DNA of 64,000 nt from DATFFO01 sp963744905 (GTDB taxonomy: Bacteria > Actinomycetota > Acidimicrobiia > Spongiisociales > ZC4RG35): the NCBI GenBank assembly GCA_963744905.1, contig CAVUUV010000007.1, positions 62,001 through 126,000 on the forward strand. Reading direction: 5' to 3'. The notes under the pieces were generated by a model, which was not told the DNA's origin, made no database searches, and saw only the letters and a list, made by a program, of their open reading frames with translations. The first letter of the stretch is position 1; each line of letters opens with the position of its first letter. Below are positions 39,787 through 48,949 of this stretch, piece after piece. A program made the translations under genes and the position numbers.

Positions 39787-41943
39787 CTAGTCGCGGAACT
39801 TGCGGCCCGTCCGCGCCGCCTCGACCAGGATCTGGGCAGGGTCGAAGCGGGGACCGTGGCGGGCGGCGAGTCGCTCGAGCCGTTCCACGACCCGGTCTGC
39901 ACCAACCTGATCGATCCACAAGAACGGGCCGCCCCGGAAGGGAGGAAACCCGATGCCCATCACTGCTCCGATGTCACCGTCGCGGGCCGAGCGCAGGATC
40001 CCTTCTTGCAGGCAGCGGGCGGCCTCGTTGATCAGAGCCAGGCCGACGCGTTCCTGTATGTCGGTTCTGGCGATGCCCCCCGTTGCCGCCACGTGCAGGT
40101 CCTCGTACACGGTGGTGTCGACGCCCCCGCGTTTTCCCTTCTCGTAGGTGTAGAACCCCTTGCCGTTCTTGCGGCCTTTGCGACCCGAGGCAGTCAGGCC
40201 CTCCATTCCGGGCGGTGGAGCCATACGCTCTCCGAAGGCGTCGGTGAGGATCACGGCGATCTTGGCGCCGACGTCGATGCCCACCTCGTCGGCCAGACGC
40301 AGGGGACCGACCGGGAAGCCCCAGGCTTCCATGGCCCCGTCGATGTCCTCCACCCTGGCTCCCTCGGAAAGCAGGTGGAAGGCCTCGGCCGAGTAGGGGC
40401 CGAGGATCCGGCTGGTGTAGAACCCGGTTCCATCGGACACCACGATGACCGTCTTGCCCTGCTGCAAGCCGTAGGCGACGGCGGTTGCCTCCACCCAGTC
40501 GGCCGTGTCGTCGGTGACGACGACCTCCAGCAGGGGCATCTTCTCCACCGGGGAGAAGTAGTGCATGCCGACCACCGTCTCGGGGTGTTGGGAGGCGGAG
40601 GCGATGGAGGAGATGGGCAACGATGAGGTGTTGGAGGCGAACGCCGTATTGGGTCCAATCACACCCTCGACCTCCCGCAGCACGTTCTGCTTCAACTCCA
40701 GGTCCTCGAACACCGCCTCGATGACCAGGTCGACGCCGGCGAAGCCGGACCAGTCCGTGGTGCCGGTCACCGCCAGCATGGCCTTCTCGGCTTCGAACTC
40801 ACTCATCCGGTGTCGTTCAACCCGTGAATGCAGGGCCCTGGAGACGTAGGCCAGGGCACGGGCCACCGCGGTCTCGTCCACCTCCTTGACCCGCACCAGG
40901 CTGTCGGCCTTGAGGCTGGACACGGTGGCGATGCCGGCTCCCATCAGGCCGCCGCCCACGATCCCCACCCGCGCCACGCCATGGGCGCCGGAGGTGTCGG
41001 GATGGGAGCGGGTGGCGAAGAAGATGGACCTGAGGGCTCGGGACTCGGGTGATGTGACCAGCTCGCCGAAGAAGCGTGCTTCGGCCTCCAGGCCTGCATC
41101 CCGACCCTCCTGCACTCCGATTCGGACTGCCTCGAGGATCTTGGGCGGGGCCGGGTAGTTGCCTCGCGTCTCGGCCATCATCCTCTGGCGAGCCTGGCGG
41201 AACAGAACCGCCTGGCCGACCGGGTTGGTCTCCAGGGCCAGCTTCTGGAGGCCGCTGCCGGACAGCCATTGGCGCAGACCGCTCTCGGCTTCGGGTGCCG
41301 CCCCGATGGCGGCCCGGGCTCGATCACGAGCGATGTCGACCAGCATGGTGGGCGGCACGACCTCGTCGGCCAGGCCCAGGCGGAGAGCCTTTCGGGGTCG
41401 TACCGGCTTGCCGGTCAACAGGAGGTCGAGGGCGGGGGCCACACCGATCAAGGCGGGCATGCGCTGGGTGGCGCCTCCGGCGGGGGTCAAACCCAGCTGT
41501 ACTTCGGGCTGACCGAGCTGTGTCTTGGGATGGTCGGTCACGATGCGAAGAGAGCAGGCCAGCGCCAGTTCCATGCCACCCCCGAGACAGGCCCCGTGGA
41601 TCGCAGCCACGACCGGCTTGGCCCGCCGAGTGTGGAGGGCTTCCAGACGGTCGTAGATGACCCGTCCCTGACGGACCGCCTCGCTGGCGGCGGCGGCATC
41701 CGTGAGTTCGGCGAACCAGCGGATGTTGGCCCCGGCGACGAAGCTGTCCTCCTTCCCGGAGGCGATGACCACCGCCCGGATGTCGGGGTCGCCTTCGAGT
41801 CGATCGAGCAGGGTGGCGAAGTCCTCCGTCAGGGAGGGATCGAGGGTGTTGATGTCCTCGCCCTGCTTGTCGATGGTGACGGTGGCGACCCCGTCGTCGA
41901 GATCGAGACGGAAATGGGTGAGCTGGTTTTGTTTGGTAGTCAT
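39787..41943 (-). CDS. Bifunctional enoyl-CoA hydratase / 3-hydroxyacyl-CoA dehydrogenase
   Basis: 718-residue alpha subunit of a fatty-acid oxidation complex (FadB/FadJ type). The N-terminal crotonase domain (1-200) has the oxyanion-hole segment FVAGANIRWF and HGACLGGGMELALAC. The middle Rossmann domain starts VGIVGGGLMGAGIA (about 327-340). The dehydrogenase motif HYFSPVEKMPLLEVV follows with its catalytic His, and the C-terminal domain is FPPFRGGPFLWID. It converts enoyl-CoA to 3-ketoacyl-CoA and lies downstream of the thiolase gene on the same strand. Confidence 0.96.
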   Translation of the reverse strand: MTTKQNQLTHFRLDLDDGVATVTIDKQGEDINTLDPSLTEDFATLLDRLEGDPDIRAVVIASGKEDSFVAGANIRWFAELTDAAAASEAVRQGRVIYDRLEALHTRRAKPVVAAIHGACLGGGMELALACSLRIVTDHPKTQLGQPEVQLGLTPAGGATQRMPALIGVAPALDLLLTGKPVRPRKALRLGLADEVVPPTMLVDIARDRARAAIGAAPEAESGLRQWLSGSGLQKLALETNPVGQAVLFRQARQRMMAETRGNYPAPPKILEAVRIGVQEGRDAGLEAEARFFGELVTSPESRALRSIFFATRSHPDTSGAHGVARVGIVGGGLMGAGIATVSSLKADSLVRVKEVDETAVARALAYVSRALHSRVERHRMSEFEAEKAMLAVTGTTDWSGFAGVDLVIEAVFEDLELKQNVLREVEGVIGPNTAFASNTSSLPISSIASASQHPETVVGMHYFSPVEKMPLLEVVVTDDTADWVEATAVAYGLQQGKTVIVVSDGTGFYTSRILGPYSAEAFHLLSEGARVEDIDGAMEAWGFPVGPLRLADEVGIDVGAKIAVILTDAFGERMAPPPGMEGLTASGRKGRKNGKGFYTYEKGKRGGVDTTVYEDLHVAATGGIARTDIQERVGLALINEAARCLQEGILRSARDGDIGAVMGIGFPPFRGGPFLWIDQVGADRVVERLERLAARHGPRFDPAQILVEAARTGRKFRD

Positions 41944-42021
41944 ATCCGGGTGGTGGGTGGGGACGGGTGGCGTGGAGTACTCATCCGGGTGGTGGGTGGG
42001 GACGGGTGGCGTGGAGTACTC
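41944..42021. repeat. 39-bp perfect tandem duplication before the FadB/J gene
   Basis: Two identical 39-bp units (41944-41982 and 41983-42021) directly upstream of the start codon at 41943. Each unit ends with GTGGAGTACTC, whose GAGTACTC is a palindrome that also forms the centre of the TetR operator at 35379. It could be a duplicated regulatory site or a leader duplication. Confidence 0.9.
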
Positions 42022-42023
42022 AC

Positions 42024-42146
42024 GGCGAACTTAGGGCCCTGAGCGTCGCTGGGCGACGCCTGGAACCCTGGGTTGGGCCAGGGTGCCGGTGCTTGGCGAA
42101 GTTGGGGCCCTGAGCGTCGCTGGGCGACGCCTGGAACCCTGGGTTG
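42024..42146. repeat. Dispersed repeat R2, copies 2 and 3
   Basis: Two copies with a 71-bp period (42024-42075 and 42095-42146), each starting GGCGAA and containing GGGCCCTGAGCGTCGC followed by GGGCGACGCCTGGAACCC. The third copy is at 27366. The inverted core GCGTCGC/GCGACGC could fold in RNA. Located between thiolase and FadB/J genes. Confidence 0.88.
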
Positions 42147-42179
42147 CGGGTCGGTGGATGGGGGCATGCTCACCGAAGC

Positions 42180-43475
42180 TCACCTCTCCAGGATCACGGC
42201 GGCGCCGAGGCCGCCGGCGGCGCACTGGGTGATGAGGGCGGTCCCGGCGTCGCGGCGCACCAGCTCGTTGGCCATGGTGAGTAGCTGGCGAGCGCCGGTG
42301 GCACCGAAGGGATGGCCCAGGCTGATCGACCCACCGTAGAGGTTGAGCTTGTCGTCAGGGATCTCACCCACCGCCTGGTCACGGTCGAGGTGTTCACGTG
42401 CGAACTGACGGGATGCCAGGGCCTGGCGCACCGAGAGCACCTGGGCGGCGAAAGCCTCGTGTATGTCGATCACGTCGACGTCGTCCAGGTTCATTCCCGC
42501 CCTGTCCAGCGCCACGGGGGTGACGAGGGCCGGGCCGATGAGGAGCTGCCAGTTGGGATCGACGGCGCCGAATGCGTAGGAGCGCAGGAACGCCCTGGGC
42601 TCGTAGCCGAGTCGACGGGCGGTGCCCTCTTCCATCAGAATCAATGCCGATGCCCCATCGGTGAGGGGAGACGAGTTCCCCGCCGTGACGGACCCGTACT
42701 TGCGATCGAACACGGGTCGGAGGGCCGCCAGCTTCTCCAGACTGGTGTCGGGGCGGGGGATAGTGTCACGCTCGACCACGTGGCTGAAGGCGGGTGGGAT
42801 CGGAAAAGCCATGACCTCGTTGTCATAGATGCCCTTTTCCCAGGCTTCGACCGCCTTGCGGTGCGACTCGAAGGCGTAGGCATCCTGAGCCTGGCGGCTG
42901 ATGCCGTTCATCTTGGCCATCTTCTCGGCACTGTCACCCATCGTCTCGCCGGTGGATCGGTCGGCGATGGCGGGCGGATTGGGAGCCAGGTCGCGGGGAC
43001 GCAGCTTGCTGAACGCCTTGAGCCTGCCGGTCAAATCCCGGGCCGAGCGGGCTTGCATCATCACCTCCACGAACTCATCGGAAAAGGTGACGGGGGGTTT
43101 GGAGAGGGAATCGGCACCGCCGGTGATGACGATCTCGGCCTCTCCCATCAGGATGGCCTTGGCGCCGTCGACGAAGGTCTGGGTGCTGGTGGCGCAGGCC
43201 CGGGTGACACTGTAGGCGTCGACCGTGTCGGGAATCGGTGAGGCCAGCACGATCTCGCGGGCGATGTTGGGCGAGGCGACATCCTGGATGACGGAGCCGT
43301 AGACCACCCGGTCCACCTGATCGGGGTCGAGCCCGGAGCGAACCACGAGCTCTGTCACCAGCGCCGATGCCATCTGGAGAGCGCTCACGTCCTTGAGGTC
43401 GGTTCCCGACTTGGCAAAGGGTGTGCGCAGGCCGTCCACGATCGCCACCCTGCGCCCGCTGCCTCTCTCGTCCAT
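42180..43475 (-). CDS. Acetyl-CoA C-acyltransferase (thiolase, FadI/FadA-like)
   Basis: 431-residue thiolase that cleaves 3-ketoacyl-CoA to acetyl-CoA. The nucleophilic Cys is in TRACATSTQT (about 97), the GHP motif is SLGHPFGATGAR and the second active Cys is in QCAAGGLGAAVI. MGDSAEKMAKMNGISR is typical of the FadI/trifunctional beta branch. ATG 43475 has a GAGGA ribosome site; the frame extends 36 bp to a TTG. It leads the beta-oxidation operon with the FadB/J-like gene, 236 bp of repeats between. Confidence 0.95.
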   Translation of the reverse strand: MDERGSGRRVAIVDGLRTPFAKSGTDLKDVSALQMASALVTELVVRSGLDPDQVDRVVYGSVIQDVASPNIAREIVLASPIPDTVDAYSVTRACATSTQTFVDGAKAILMGEAEIVITGGADSLSKPPVTFSDEFVEVMMQARSARDLTGRLKAFSKLRPRDLAPNPPAIADRSTGETMGDSAEKMAKMNGISRQAQDAYAFESHRKAVEAWEKGIYDNEVMAFPIPPAFSHVVERDTIPRPDTSLEKLAALRPVFDRKYGSVTAGNSSPLTDGASALILMEEGTARRLGYEPRAFLRSYAFGAVDPNWQLLIGPALVTPVALDRAGMNLDDVDVIDIHEAFAAQVLSVRQALASRQFAREHLDRDQAVGEIPDDKLNLYGGSISLGHPFGATGARQLLTMANELVRRDAGTALITQCAAGGLGAAVILER

Positions 43476-43577
43476 GTGGGTCCTCGCCTGTGAAGTTGAC
43501 CGGTCGCTCAAAGTTTAGGTGTGCCCCCGGCGCTGGCCGAACTCCGCCAAAAGCGAATTGCGTGAGAAACTTCAGGG

Positions 43578-44522
43578 GTGGGAATCCTCGATCGAGCGGT
43601 AGAACGAGCCAGAGCGAGCCTGATCACATCGGCCACCGGGCCCTTTGCTCACGGCTCCTATCCACTGGCCGATTCGCTTCGCTACCAGGGCGATCCGGGT
43701 TTGTTCGGCCCTGGATCGGTCAGTTGGCGGGTGATCGGCGACGTGGCTGCATTCGAAGGAGGGATCAGGGCCCTCTTCGTGCAGTCGGCCCACCCTGAGG
43801 TCGTGGCCGGCGTGGAGCAGCACTCCCGCTACCGGGAGGACCCGCTCGGCCGTCTGGCCCGCACCTCTGCCTACGTGACCGCTACCACCTTCGGCGCGAT
43901 GCCCGAGGTGGAAGAGGCGGTGGCCAGGGTGCGGCGGGCGCATCGGGTGGTGGCCGGGTTCTCCCATCGCGGCCTGCCCTATTCGGCCGACGCCCCGGCC
44001 CTGTCTGCCTGGGTCCACAACGCCCTCACCGACTCCTTCCTGCGCTGTTACCAGGAGTTCGGCCCTGCCCGACTCACCGAAGGGGAGGCCGACCAGTTCG
44101 TGGCCGAGCAATCCCGGGTGGGTCGACTCCTCGATGCGGATCCGCTGCCAGCCACCGCCGCCGAGTTGGCCGAGTGGGTCGAATGGCACCCTCATCTGGC
44201 TCCATCGCCGGGGATGGATGACGCGGTCGAGTTTCTGCGCCGTCCACCCCTGGAGACGCCGGGCCAGAAAGTCGGCTACCAGATCATGCAGGCGGCCGCC
44301 GTGGCCACCTTGCCCGAGCGACTCCGCAAGGTCCTGGCCGTGGAGAGTCGCCCCGGCGCCCTCCCGGCCGGTCGCGCCCTCATCGCTGGTTTGCGCTGGG
44401 CTCTGGGCATGTCCCCGTCCTGGAACCTGGCCCTGGTGCGGGTAGGGGCGCCGGTGCCGCCGGGCCTGTTCCGCCAGCCCCTCCCTCCTCCGGGTGCGGG
44501 AGCAACCGGACGGGCCGTCTAG
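43578..44522 (+). CDS. MpaB/rubber-oxygenase-like protein (DUF2236)
   Basis: 314 residues of the oxygenase MpaB / DUF2236 family. The family pattern is visible: FVQSAHPEVVAGVEQHS followed by DPLGRLARTSAYVTATTFG, with histidines (about 75, 84 and 118-145) that bind haem in characterised relatives such as latex-clearing protein. GTG start. No signal peptide. Divergent from the thiolase gene (66-bp gap), so a role in lipid or isoprenoid oxidation is possible but inferred. Confidence 0.88.
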   Translation: MGILDRAVERARASLITSATGPFAHGSYPLADSLRYQGDPGLFGPGSVSWRVIGDVAAFEGGIRALFVQSAHPEVVAGVEQHSRYREDPLGRLARTSAYVTATTFGAMPEVEEAVARVRRAHRVVAGFSHRGLPYSADAPALSAWVHNALTDSFLRCYQEFGPARLTEGEADQFVAEQSRVGRLLDADPLPATAAELAEWVEWHPHLAPSPGMDDAVEFLRRPPLETPGQKVGYQIMQAAAVATLPERLRKVLAVESRPGALPAGRALIAGLRWALGMSPSWNLALVRVGAPVPPGLFRQPLPPPGAGATGRAV

Positions 44523-44558
44523 GTGCTCGCCTCCCACCCCACTACTCTGTTGGTCCGA

Positions 44559-44780
44559 ATGGCCGAGGACGAATACATCAGGATGCGTGGCACGGTGCGC
44601 GAGGTTTTGCGCGACGCCACGTTTCGAGTCGAGATCGAGGGCGGTCTCGAGGTGATGGCCCGCCCCTCGGGCCGCATGCGACGAGGCCGGATCATCCGCA
44701 TCCTGCCGGGGGACCAGGTCGACGTCGAGGTCTCCACCTACGACCCCACCAAGGGTCGTATCGTGTGGCGCTACCGCTGA
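44559..44780 (+). CDS. infA: Translation initiation factor IF-1-like protein
   Basis: 73-residue S1/OB-fold protein matching IF-1 in length and order: RMRGTVREVLRDATFRVEIE, then the usual IRILPGDQVDVEVS and C-terminal GRIVWRYR. The normally conserved AHISGKMR segment is altered to ARPSGRMRRG. It is not beside ribosomal protein genes as infA usually is, so it may be a second, divergent copy. ATG 44559 gives the normal length; the frame is open 36 bp upstream. Confidence 0.88.
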   Translation: MAEDEYIRMRGTVREVLRDATFRVEIEGGLEVMARPSGRMRRGRIIRILPGDQVDVEVSTYDPTKGRIVWRYR

Positions 44781-44826
44781 GAACGGACCCTTCTTGCCGG
44801 CCCCATTCCGTTGGGATCGTCCCGTC

Positions 44827-44977
44827 TTCTTTGGACGTCAGCGAACGCTAAATCTCTTCTTTGGACCTCAGCGAACGCATAGCGATGGTGACGGTCCAAA
44901 GAACGGGGGAGCCGTTCGTCAGCGTCCAAAGAACCCGCCCGCAAGAACGGGGGAGCCGTTCGCCAGCGTCCAAAGAA
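44827..44977. repeat. Local cluster of inverted and direct repeats (R3)
   Basis: Five copies of TTCTTTGGAC: two on the plus strand (44827, 44857) and three inverted as GTCCAAAGAA (44894, 44924, 44968). Two direct copies of GAACGGGGGAGCCGTTCG (44901 and 44945) are included. Located between the convergent IF-1 and ParA genes; able to form several alternative hairpins. No gene seen. Confidence 0.88.
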
Positions 44978-45019
44978 CACGTCCGCAACCAACGCATCCG
45001 CTCCCAGGACCGGTGTCGG

Positions 45020-45766
45020 CTACTTGTCGAGGCGGGCGGCCAGGGCCCGATAGGCTGCCGCCGCCTTGGAGGATCCGGCCGTACTCAGCACGGACAGGCC
45101 CCGGGCGGGCGCCTCGGCCACCCGGACGGTGCGGGGCACGGGGGGTTCCCACACCGGCAGGTCGGCGTCTACCAGCCGCTGGATCACCTCCTGGCCCAGC
45201 CGGGTGCGGGCGTCGTGCATGGTGATGATGATCCCGGCCAGTTCCAGATCGGGGTTGGTGTAGAGGCGGACGTCTCCCACCGTGTCCCGTAACTGGTCCA
45301 CACCTCGCTGGCTCAGGGTCTCGGCCCGAAGCGGCACCAGCACCCGGTCGGCCGCGGTTAGTGCGTTGATGGTCAGTATCCCCAGCGAGGGCGGGCAATC
45401 CAACAGGACATGGTCGTATCGTTCCACCAGGGTGGCGATGGCACGCTGGAGGACGTACTCACGCCCGGTACGGGTGTGGAGATGCACCTCTGACCCGGCC
45501 AGATCGATCGAAGAGGGGACCAGGTCGATGCCGTTGGAGTCGTAGAGGATCTCCTCGGGGTCGATGCGCCCCATGAGCACATCGTGGAGGCTCTGGTCGA
45601 GCTCGTCGGGCTCCACTCCCATCGCCCACGAGAGCGAGGCCTGGGGGTCGAGGTCGATGGCGAGCACGGTCCTGCCCATCTCCACCAGTCCGGCCGCCAG
45701 GGCATGGACGGAGGTGGTCTTGGCCACGCCGCCCTTCTGGTTGGCAACCGCCGTAACCCGTTCCAT
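45020..45766 (-). CDS. ParA-family ATPase
   Basis: 248 residues with the deviant Walker A KGGVAKTTS (about 11-19), Walker A' DLDPQASLS and Walker B VLLDCPPSLG of the ParA/Soj/MinD superfamily. No ParB is adjacent, so it may partition a protein cluster or act with a distant ParB. I choose ATG 45766, just before the first strand; the frame extends 75 bp upstream without similarity. Ends next to the R3 repeats. Confidence 0.92.
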   Translation of the reverse strand: MERVTAVANQKGGVAKTTSVHALAAGLVEMGRTVLAIDLDPQASLSWAMGVEPDELDQSLHDVLMGRIDPEEILYDSNGIDLVPSSIDLAGSEVHLHTRTGREYVLQRAIATLVERYDHVLLDCPPSLGILTINALTAADRVLVPLRAETLSQRGVDQLRDTVGDVRLYTNPDLELAGIIITMHDARTRLGQEVIQRLVDADLPVWEPPVPRTVRVAEAPARGLSVLSTAGSSKAAAAYRALAARLDK

Positions 45767-45860
45767 GGCTCCAGTGTATGGCCGGAATGCGAGTTGGTCG
45801 CCGGCTGTTGTCCGAAGAGGCAAGCCCCAATCAGAACGCAATCACCGAGGAGGAGCCGCG

Positions 45861-46616
45861 ATGTCCACCAGCATGTCAGAGCGTGTCAAGGTCGAGCGCT
45901 CCCAGCGCAGGGTTCGGGTCATGGTCGCGGGCCGGATGGTGGCCGACAGCTCCCACCCTCTCCGGGTGTGGGAGGTCCCCTACTACCCCACCTATTACTT
46001 CCCCGCCGGCGACGTCGAATCCGATTACTTGGAGGCTACCGACCAGACGAGGCATTCCCCCCGTCTCGGTGACGCCACCTTCTACGACGTGGTGGTCGAC
46101 GGCGACCACCGTTCTGAAGCCGCCTACACCTACGACGACGCTCGCGTCGACGCTTTGGCCGACCACTTCGCCTTCAAATGGCAGGCGATGGATCACTGGT
46201 TCGAGGAGGACGAGGAAGTGTTCGTCCATCCCCGCGACCCTTATACCCGCATCGACATACTCCACAGCACCCGTCACGTCACGGTGGAGGTGGGCGGTGT
46301 CACCGTGGCCGACACCCGGGGTGCCGCCTTCCTCTTCGAGACCGGTCTCCCGGTGCGTTACTACATCCCCAAGACCGATGTTCGCTTCGACCTTCTCATT
46401 CCGACCGACAAGAAGACCTCGTGCCCATACAAGGGCGACGCCCGCTACTGGAGCGTCACCGTGGGCGACGAGGTATACGACGACATCGTCTGGAGCTACG
46501 ACTACCCGGTGCCCGAGAGCCAGAAGATCGCCGGGATGGTCGCCTTCTACAACGAGAAGGTAGACATCCATGTGGACGGCGAACTGCAGGAGCGACCCCG
46601 AACCAAGTTCGCCTGA
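45861..46616 (+). CDS. DUF427 protein with two domains
   Basis: 251 residues made of two DUF427-like units. The first (about 15-110) has RVWEVPYYPTYYFPAGDV and the second (about 135-230) FETGLPVRYYIPKTDVRF and TSCPYKGDARYWSV. The fold is beta-rich and the biochemical role unknown. AGGAGGAG lies upstream of ATG 45861, which decides the start; the open frame upstream belongs to the opposite-strand ParA gene. Confidence 0.9.
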   Translation: MSTSMSERVKVERSQRRVRVMVAGRMVADSSHPLRVWEVPYYPTYYFPAGDVESDYLEATDQTRHSPRLGDATFYDVVVDGDHRSEAAYTYDDARVDALADHFAFKWQAMDHWFEEDEEVFVHPRDPYTRIDILHSTRHVTVEVGGVTVADTRGAAFLFETGLPVRYYIPKTDVRFDLLIPTDKKTSCPYKGDARYWSVTVGDEVYDDIVWSYDYPVPESQKIAGMVAFYNEKVDIHVDGELQERPRTKFA

Positions 46617-46693
46617 GCCGCCCGACAAATAGCCGGCGCGCTGATCGACGACCGGTTAACGTGCTCCATCCCCGACGGAAGGAGCAATTGATC

Positions 46694-46744
46694 ATGCCGA
46701 CACTCATGTTCGGCGCCTCCTCCGTTACCGGCATCGCCGGCTGA
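46694..46744 (+). CDS. Candidate 16-residue ORF with strong ribosome site
   Basis: ATG 46694 is preceded by GGAAGGAG at about 7-nt spacing and encodes MPTLMFGASSVTGIAG before TGA 46742-46744. It is hydrophobic with small residues. Could be a leader peptide, a small functional peptide or chance. It sits 78 bp after the DUF427 stop. Confidence 0.3.
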   Translation: MPTLMFGASSVTGIAG

Positions 46745-46840
46745 CGGAGCTTCAGGCCCGTCCACTCTGCGCCGCCCCGGCGGCGGCGTTCCCCACCAGC
46801 ATCGGCCGTTAGGCCCATGCCCCGACCCATAGGAGATCTG

Positions 46841-46999
46841 ATGCTGAACGCGTCATATCGGTCGGTCGATGCCGTTCGCAAAGAGCGTTACGTCCGGCCC
46901 GAATCACGGCGACCCGCCCGAGGCAAGGTCAGCCGGAACAAACAGAGAAACCGCTACCGACGACCTCCCCGAGGCGCTCCCCCGCCTCGAGGACACTGA
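46841..46999 (+). CDS. Candidate 52-residue highly basic protein
   Basis: ATG 46841 has TAGGAG 6 nt upstream. The product is arginine-rich (for example RRPARGKVSRNKQRNRYRR) with a Pro/Gly-rich end, suggesting nucleic-acid binding if expressed. A strong terminator begins 4 bp after the stop, which supports a real transcript. No family recognised. Confidence 0.42.
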   Translation: MLNASYRSVDAVRKERYVRPESRRPARGKVSRNKQRNRYRRPPRGAPPPRGH

Positions 47000-47002
47000 C
47001 AC

Positions 47003-47037
47003 AAGCGCCCGCCCCGAGAATCTCGGGGCGGGCGCTT
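47003..47037 (+). terminator. Strong GC-rich terminator hairpin
   Basis: Perfect 17-bp complementary arms, AAGCGCCCGCCCCGAGA and TCTCGGGGCGGGCGCTT, one base apart (effective loop about 5 nt). It ends the DUF427/small-ORF transcript before the HAD gene. Confidence 0.85.
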
Positions 47038-47065
47038 CAGCGAGGGTTCACTAACGTTCGCTGCG

Positions 47066-47662
<597 letters not shown>

Positions 47663-47668
<6 letters not shown>

Positions 47669-48391
47669 GGGCCGGCACACCCGGCACGGCCTGAATCCGG
47701 CCTCCCGGGCCTCTTCGGAGGATCGGAAGCTGTGCAGATGCCGGCGGGTGATCCGTGTGGCGTGATGACAGGACGGCACGCAATAGACGCCGGTCGTGTC
47801 TGACCCGAGGTAGCGGACCCCGGAGGTGGCCAGTTCCTCGAGGTGTTCGGGCTGAGCTCCCTCGCTTTCCAGGAGGATCCACTTGTTGTGCGGCCCTCCC
47901 AGGGAGTAGGCGCCGATGTGCCCGTCGGAGCGAACCACCCTGTGGCAGGGAACGATGAGAGGCACGGGATTGCCGGCCATGGCCGAACCCACTGCCCGGG
48001 CCGCTCCAGGCTTTCCGACGTGGTGCGCCAGCCATCCGTATGAGCGCACCTCCCCGCGGGGGATGGTGGTCGCCCGGGCCAGCACCTGACGGCGGAAAGG
48101 AGTCACGGATCTGAGGTCGAGCGGCAGATCGCCTGGCTTCCCGGCTTCCAGAGCCCTGGGGATGAGCGTTGCCCATGCCCGGGGTGGATTGGCCTCCACC
48201 GCCGCCGGGTCGACCTCCTCGGCGAGGCGGACCGAATTGACTCCTTCCGGGGTGAAGATGACCGCGACTTCGCCCACCGGCGCCTCGTAGACCTTGTAGC
48301 CGGGGGTGAGCCCGGTTCCCAGCCCCACCGCCAGCCCGGTCCCCGGAGGGGCGGACTTGCGCAAGGCGGCCAGATTCGCTTCTACGTTCAT
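47663..48391 (-). CDS. DNA alkyl-transferase (OGT) with C-terminal Ada zinc domain
   Basis: 242 residues. The O6-alkylguanine transferase core (about 55-175) has TTIPRGEVRSYGWLA, the active-site IVPCHRVV and GAYSLGG. Then, in the reverse of the usual Ada order, comes an Ada-type methyl-phosphotriester zinc domain (about 185-242) with the four cysteines YCVPSC and FRPCRVC. It has no AraC HTH. ATG 48391 overlaps the stop of the ECF sigma gene (ATGA). Repair plus sensing of alkylated DNA is the expected role. Confidence 0.92.
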
Positions 48392-48906
48392 GACTCTTCC
48401 TCCAATAGCGTGCGGAGACGTTCCAGTCCGCGATGGACGTCGCTGCGTGCCGTGGCTTCCGCCCGGCCGGTGGCGGCGGCGATCTCGGTGTATTCCAGAC
48501 CGACCACGTGGCGTAATACCACGGCCCGGCGTTGGGCCGGGGGCAGCCTGGCCAGACGGCGATCCCAGGCTGCCGAGTCGGCCGGCTCGGGATCGGGAGC
48601 CCCGAATCGGTCCTCCAGTTCGGTCAGAGTCGGCCGCCGAGCCCTGGCGCGAGCATGGTTCCTCCCCAGGTTGAGGGCGATGGTCCAGATCCATCCCCTC
48701 AGGCGGAGGTTCCTGATGCGGTCGGTTTCGTATCCCTGCAAGGCCCGGAAGGCGCGGATGAAGGTCTCCTGGGTCAGGTCCTCGGCCTCGTCGGCCCCCG
48801 CCATCCGTCGCAGCCCCGAGTACACGTCGTCGGCTAGGGCCGTGACGAGCTCGGGGAAGGTGGTGTCCAGGTCGGACGCCAGACGGGCGCACAGATCATC
48901 CATCAT
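48388..48906 (-). CDS. ECF-type RNA polymerase sigma factor
   Basis: 172 residues. Region 2 is seen as AEDLTQETFIRAFRALQG and RGWIWTIALNLGRNHAR, and region 4 as LPPAQRRAVVLRHVVGLEYT followed by EIAAATGRAEATARSDVHRG. Intact, unlike the one near 27 kb. No anti-sigma gene follows; instead the stop overlaps the OGT/Ada gene, implying a joint alkylation response. ATG start, 43 bp downstream of the enoyl-CoA hydratase stop. Confidence 0.93.
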   Translation of the reverse strand: MMDDLCARLASDLDTTFPELVTALADDVYSGLRRMAGADEAEDLTQETFIRAFRALQGYETDRIRNLRLRGWIWTIALNLGRNHARARARRPTLTELEDRFGAPDPEPADSAAWDRRLARLPPAQRRAVVLRHVVGLEYTEIAAATGRAEATARSDVHRGLERLRTLLEEES

Positions 48907-48949
48907 CTTGAAGAACCCCGGCCGGGGTGCCGTTGTTGCACCCGGCCGT

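Noticed and set aside
41944..42146. Possible CRISPR array from regularly spaced repeats
   Set aside because: Only two tandem 39-bp units without spacers and two copies of R2 with identical flanks; no cas genes nearby.
45564..45860. Upstream extension of the DUF427 gene
   Set aside because: It lies opposite the ParA gene and lacks similarity; a strong AGGAGGAG site marks ATG 45861.
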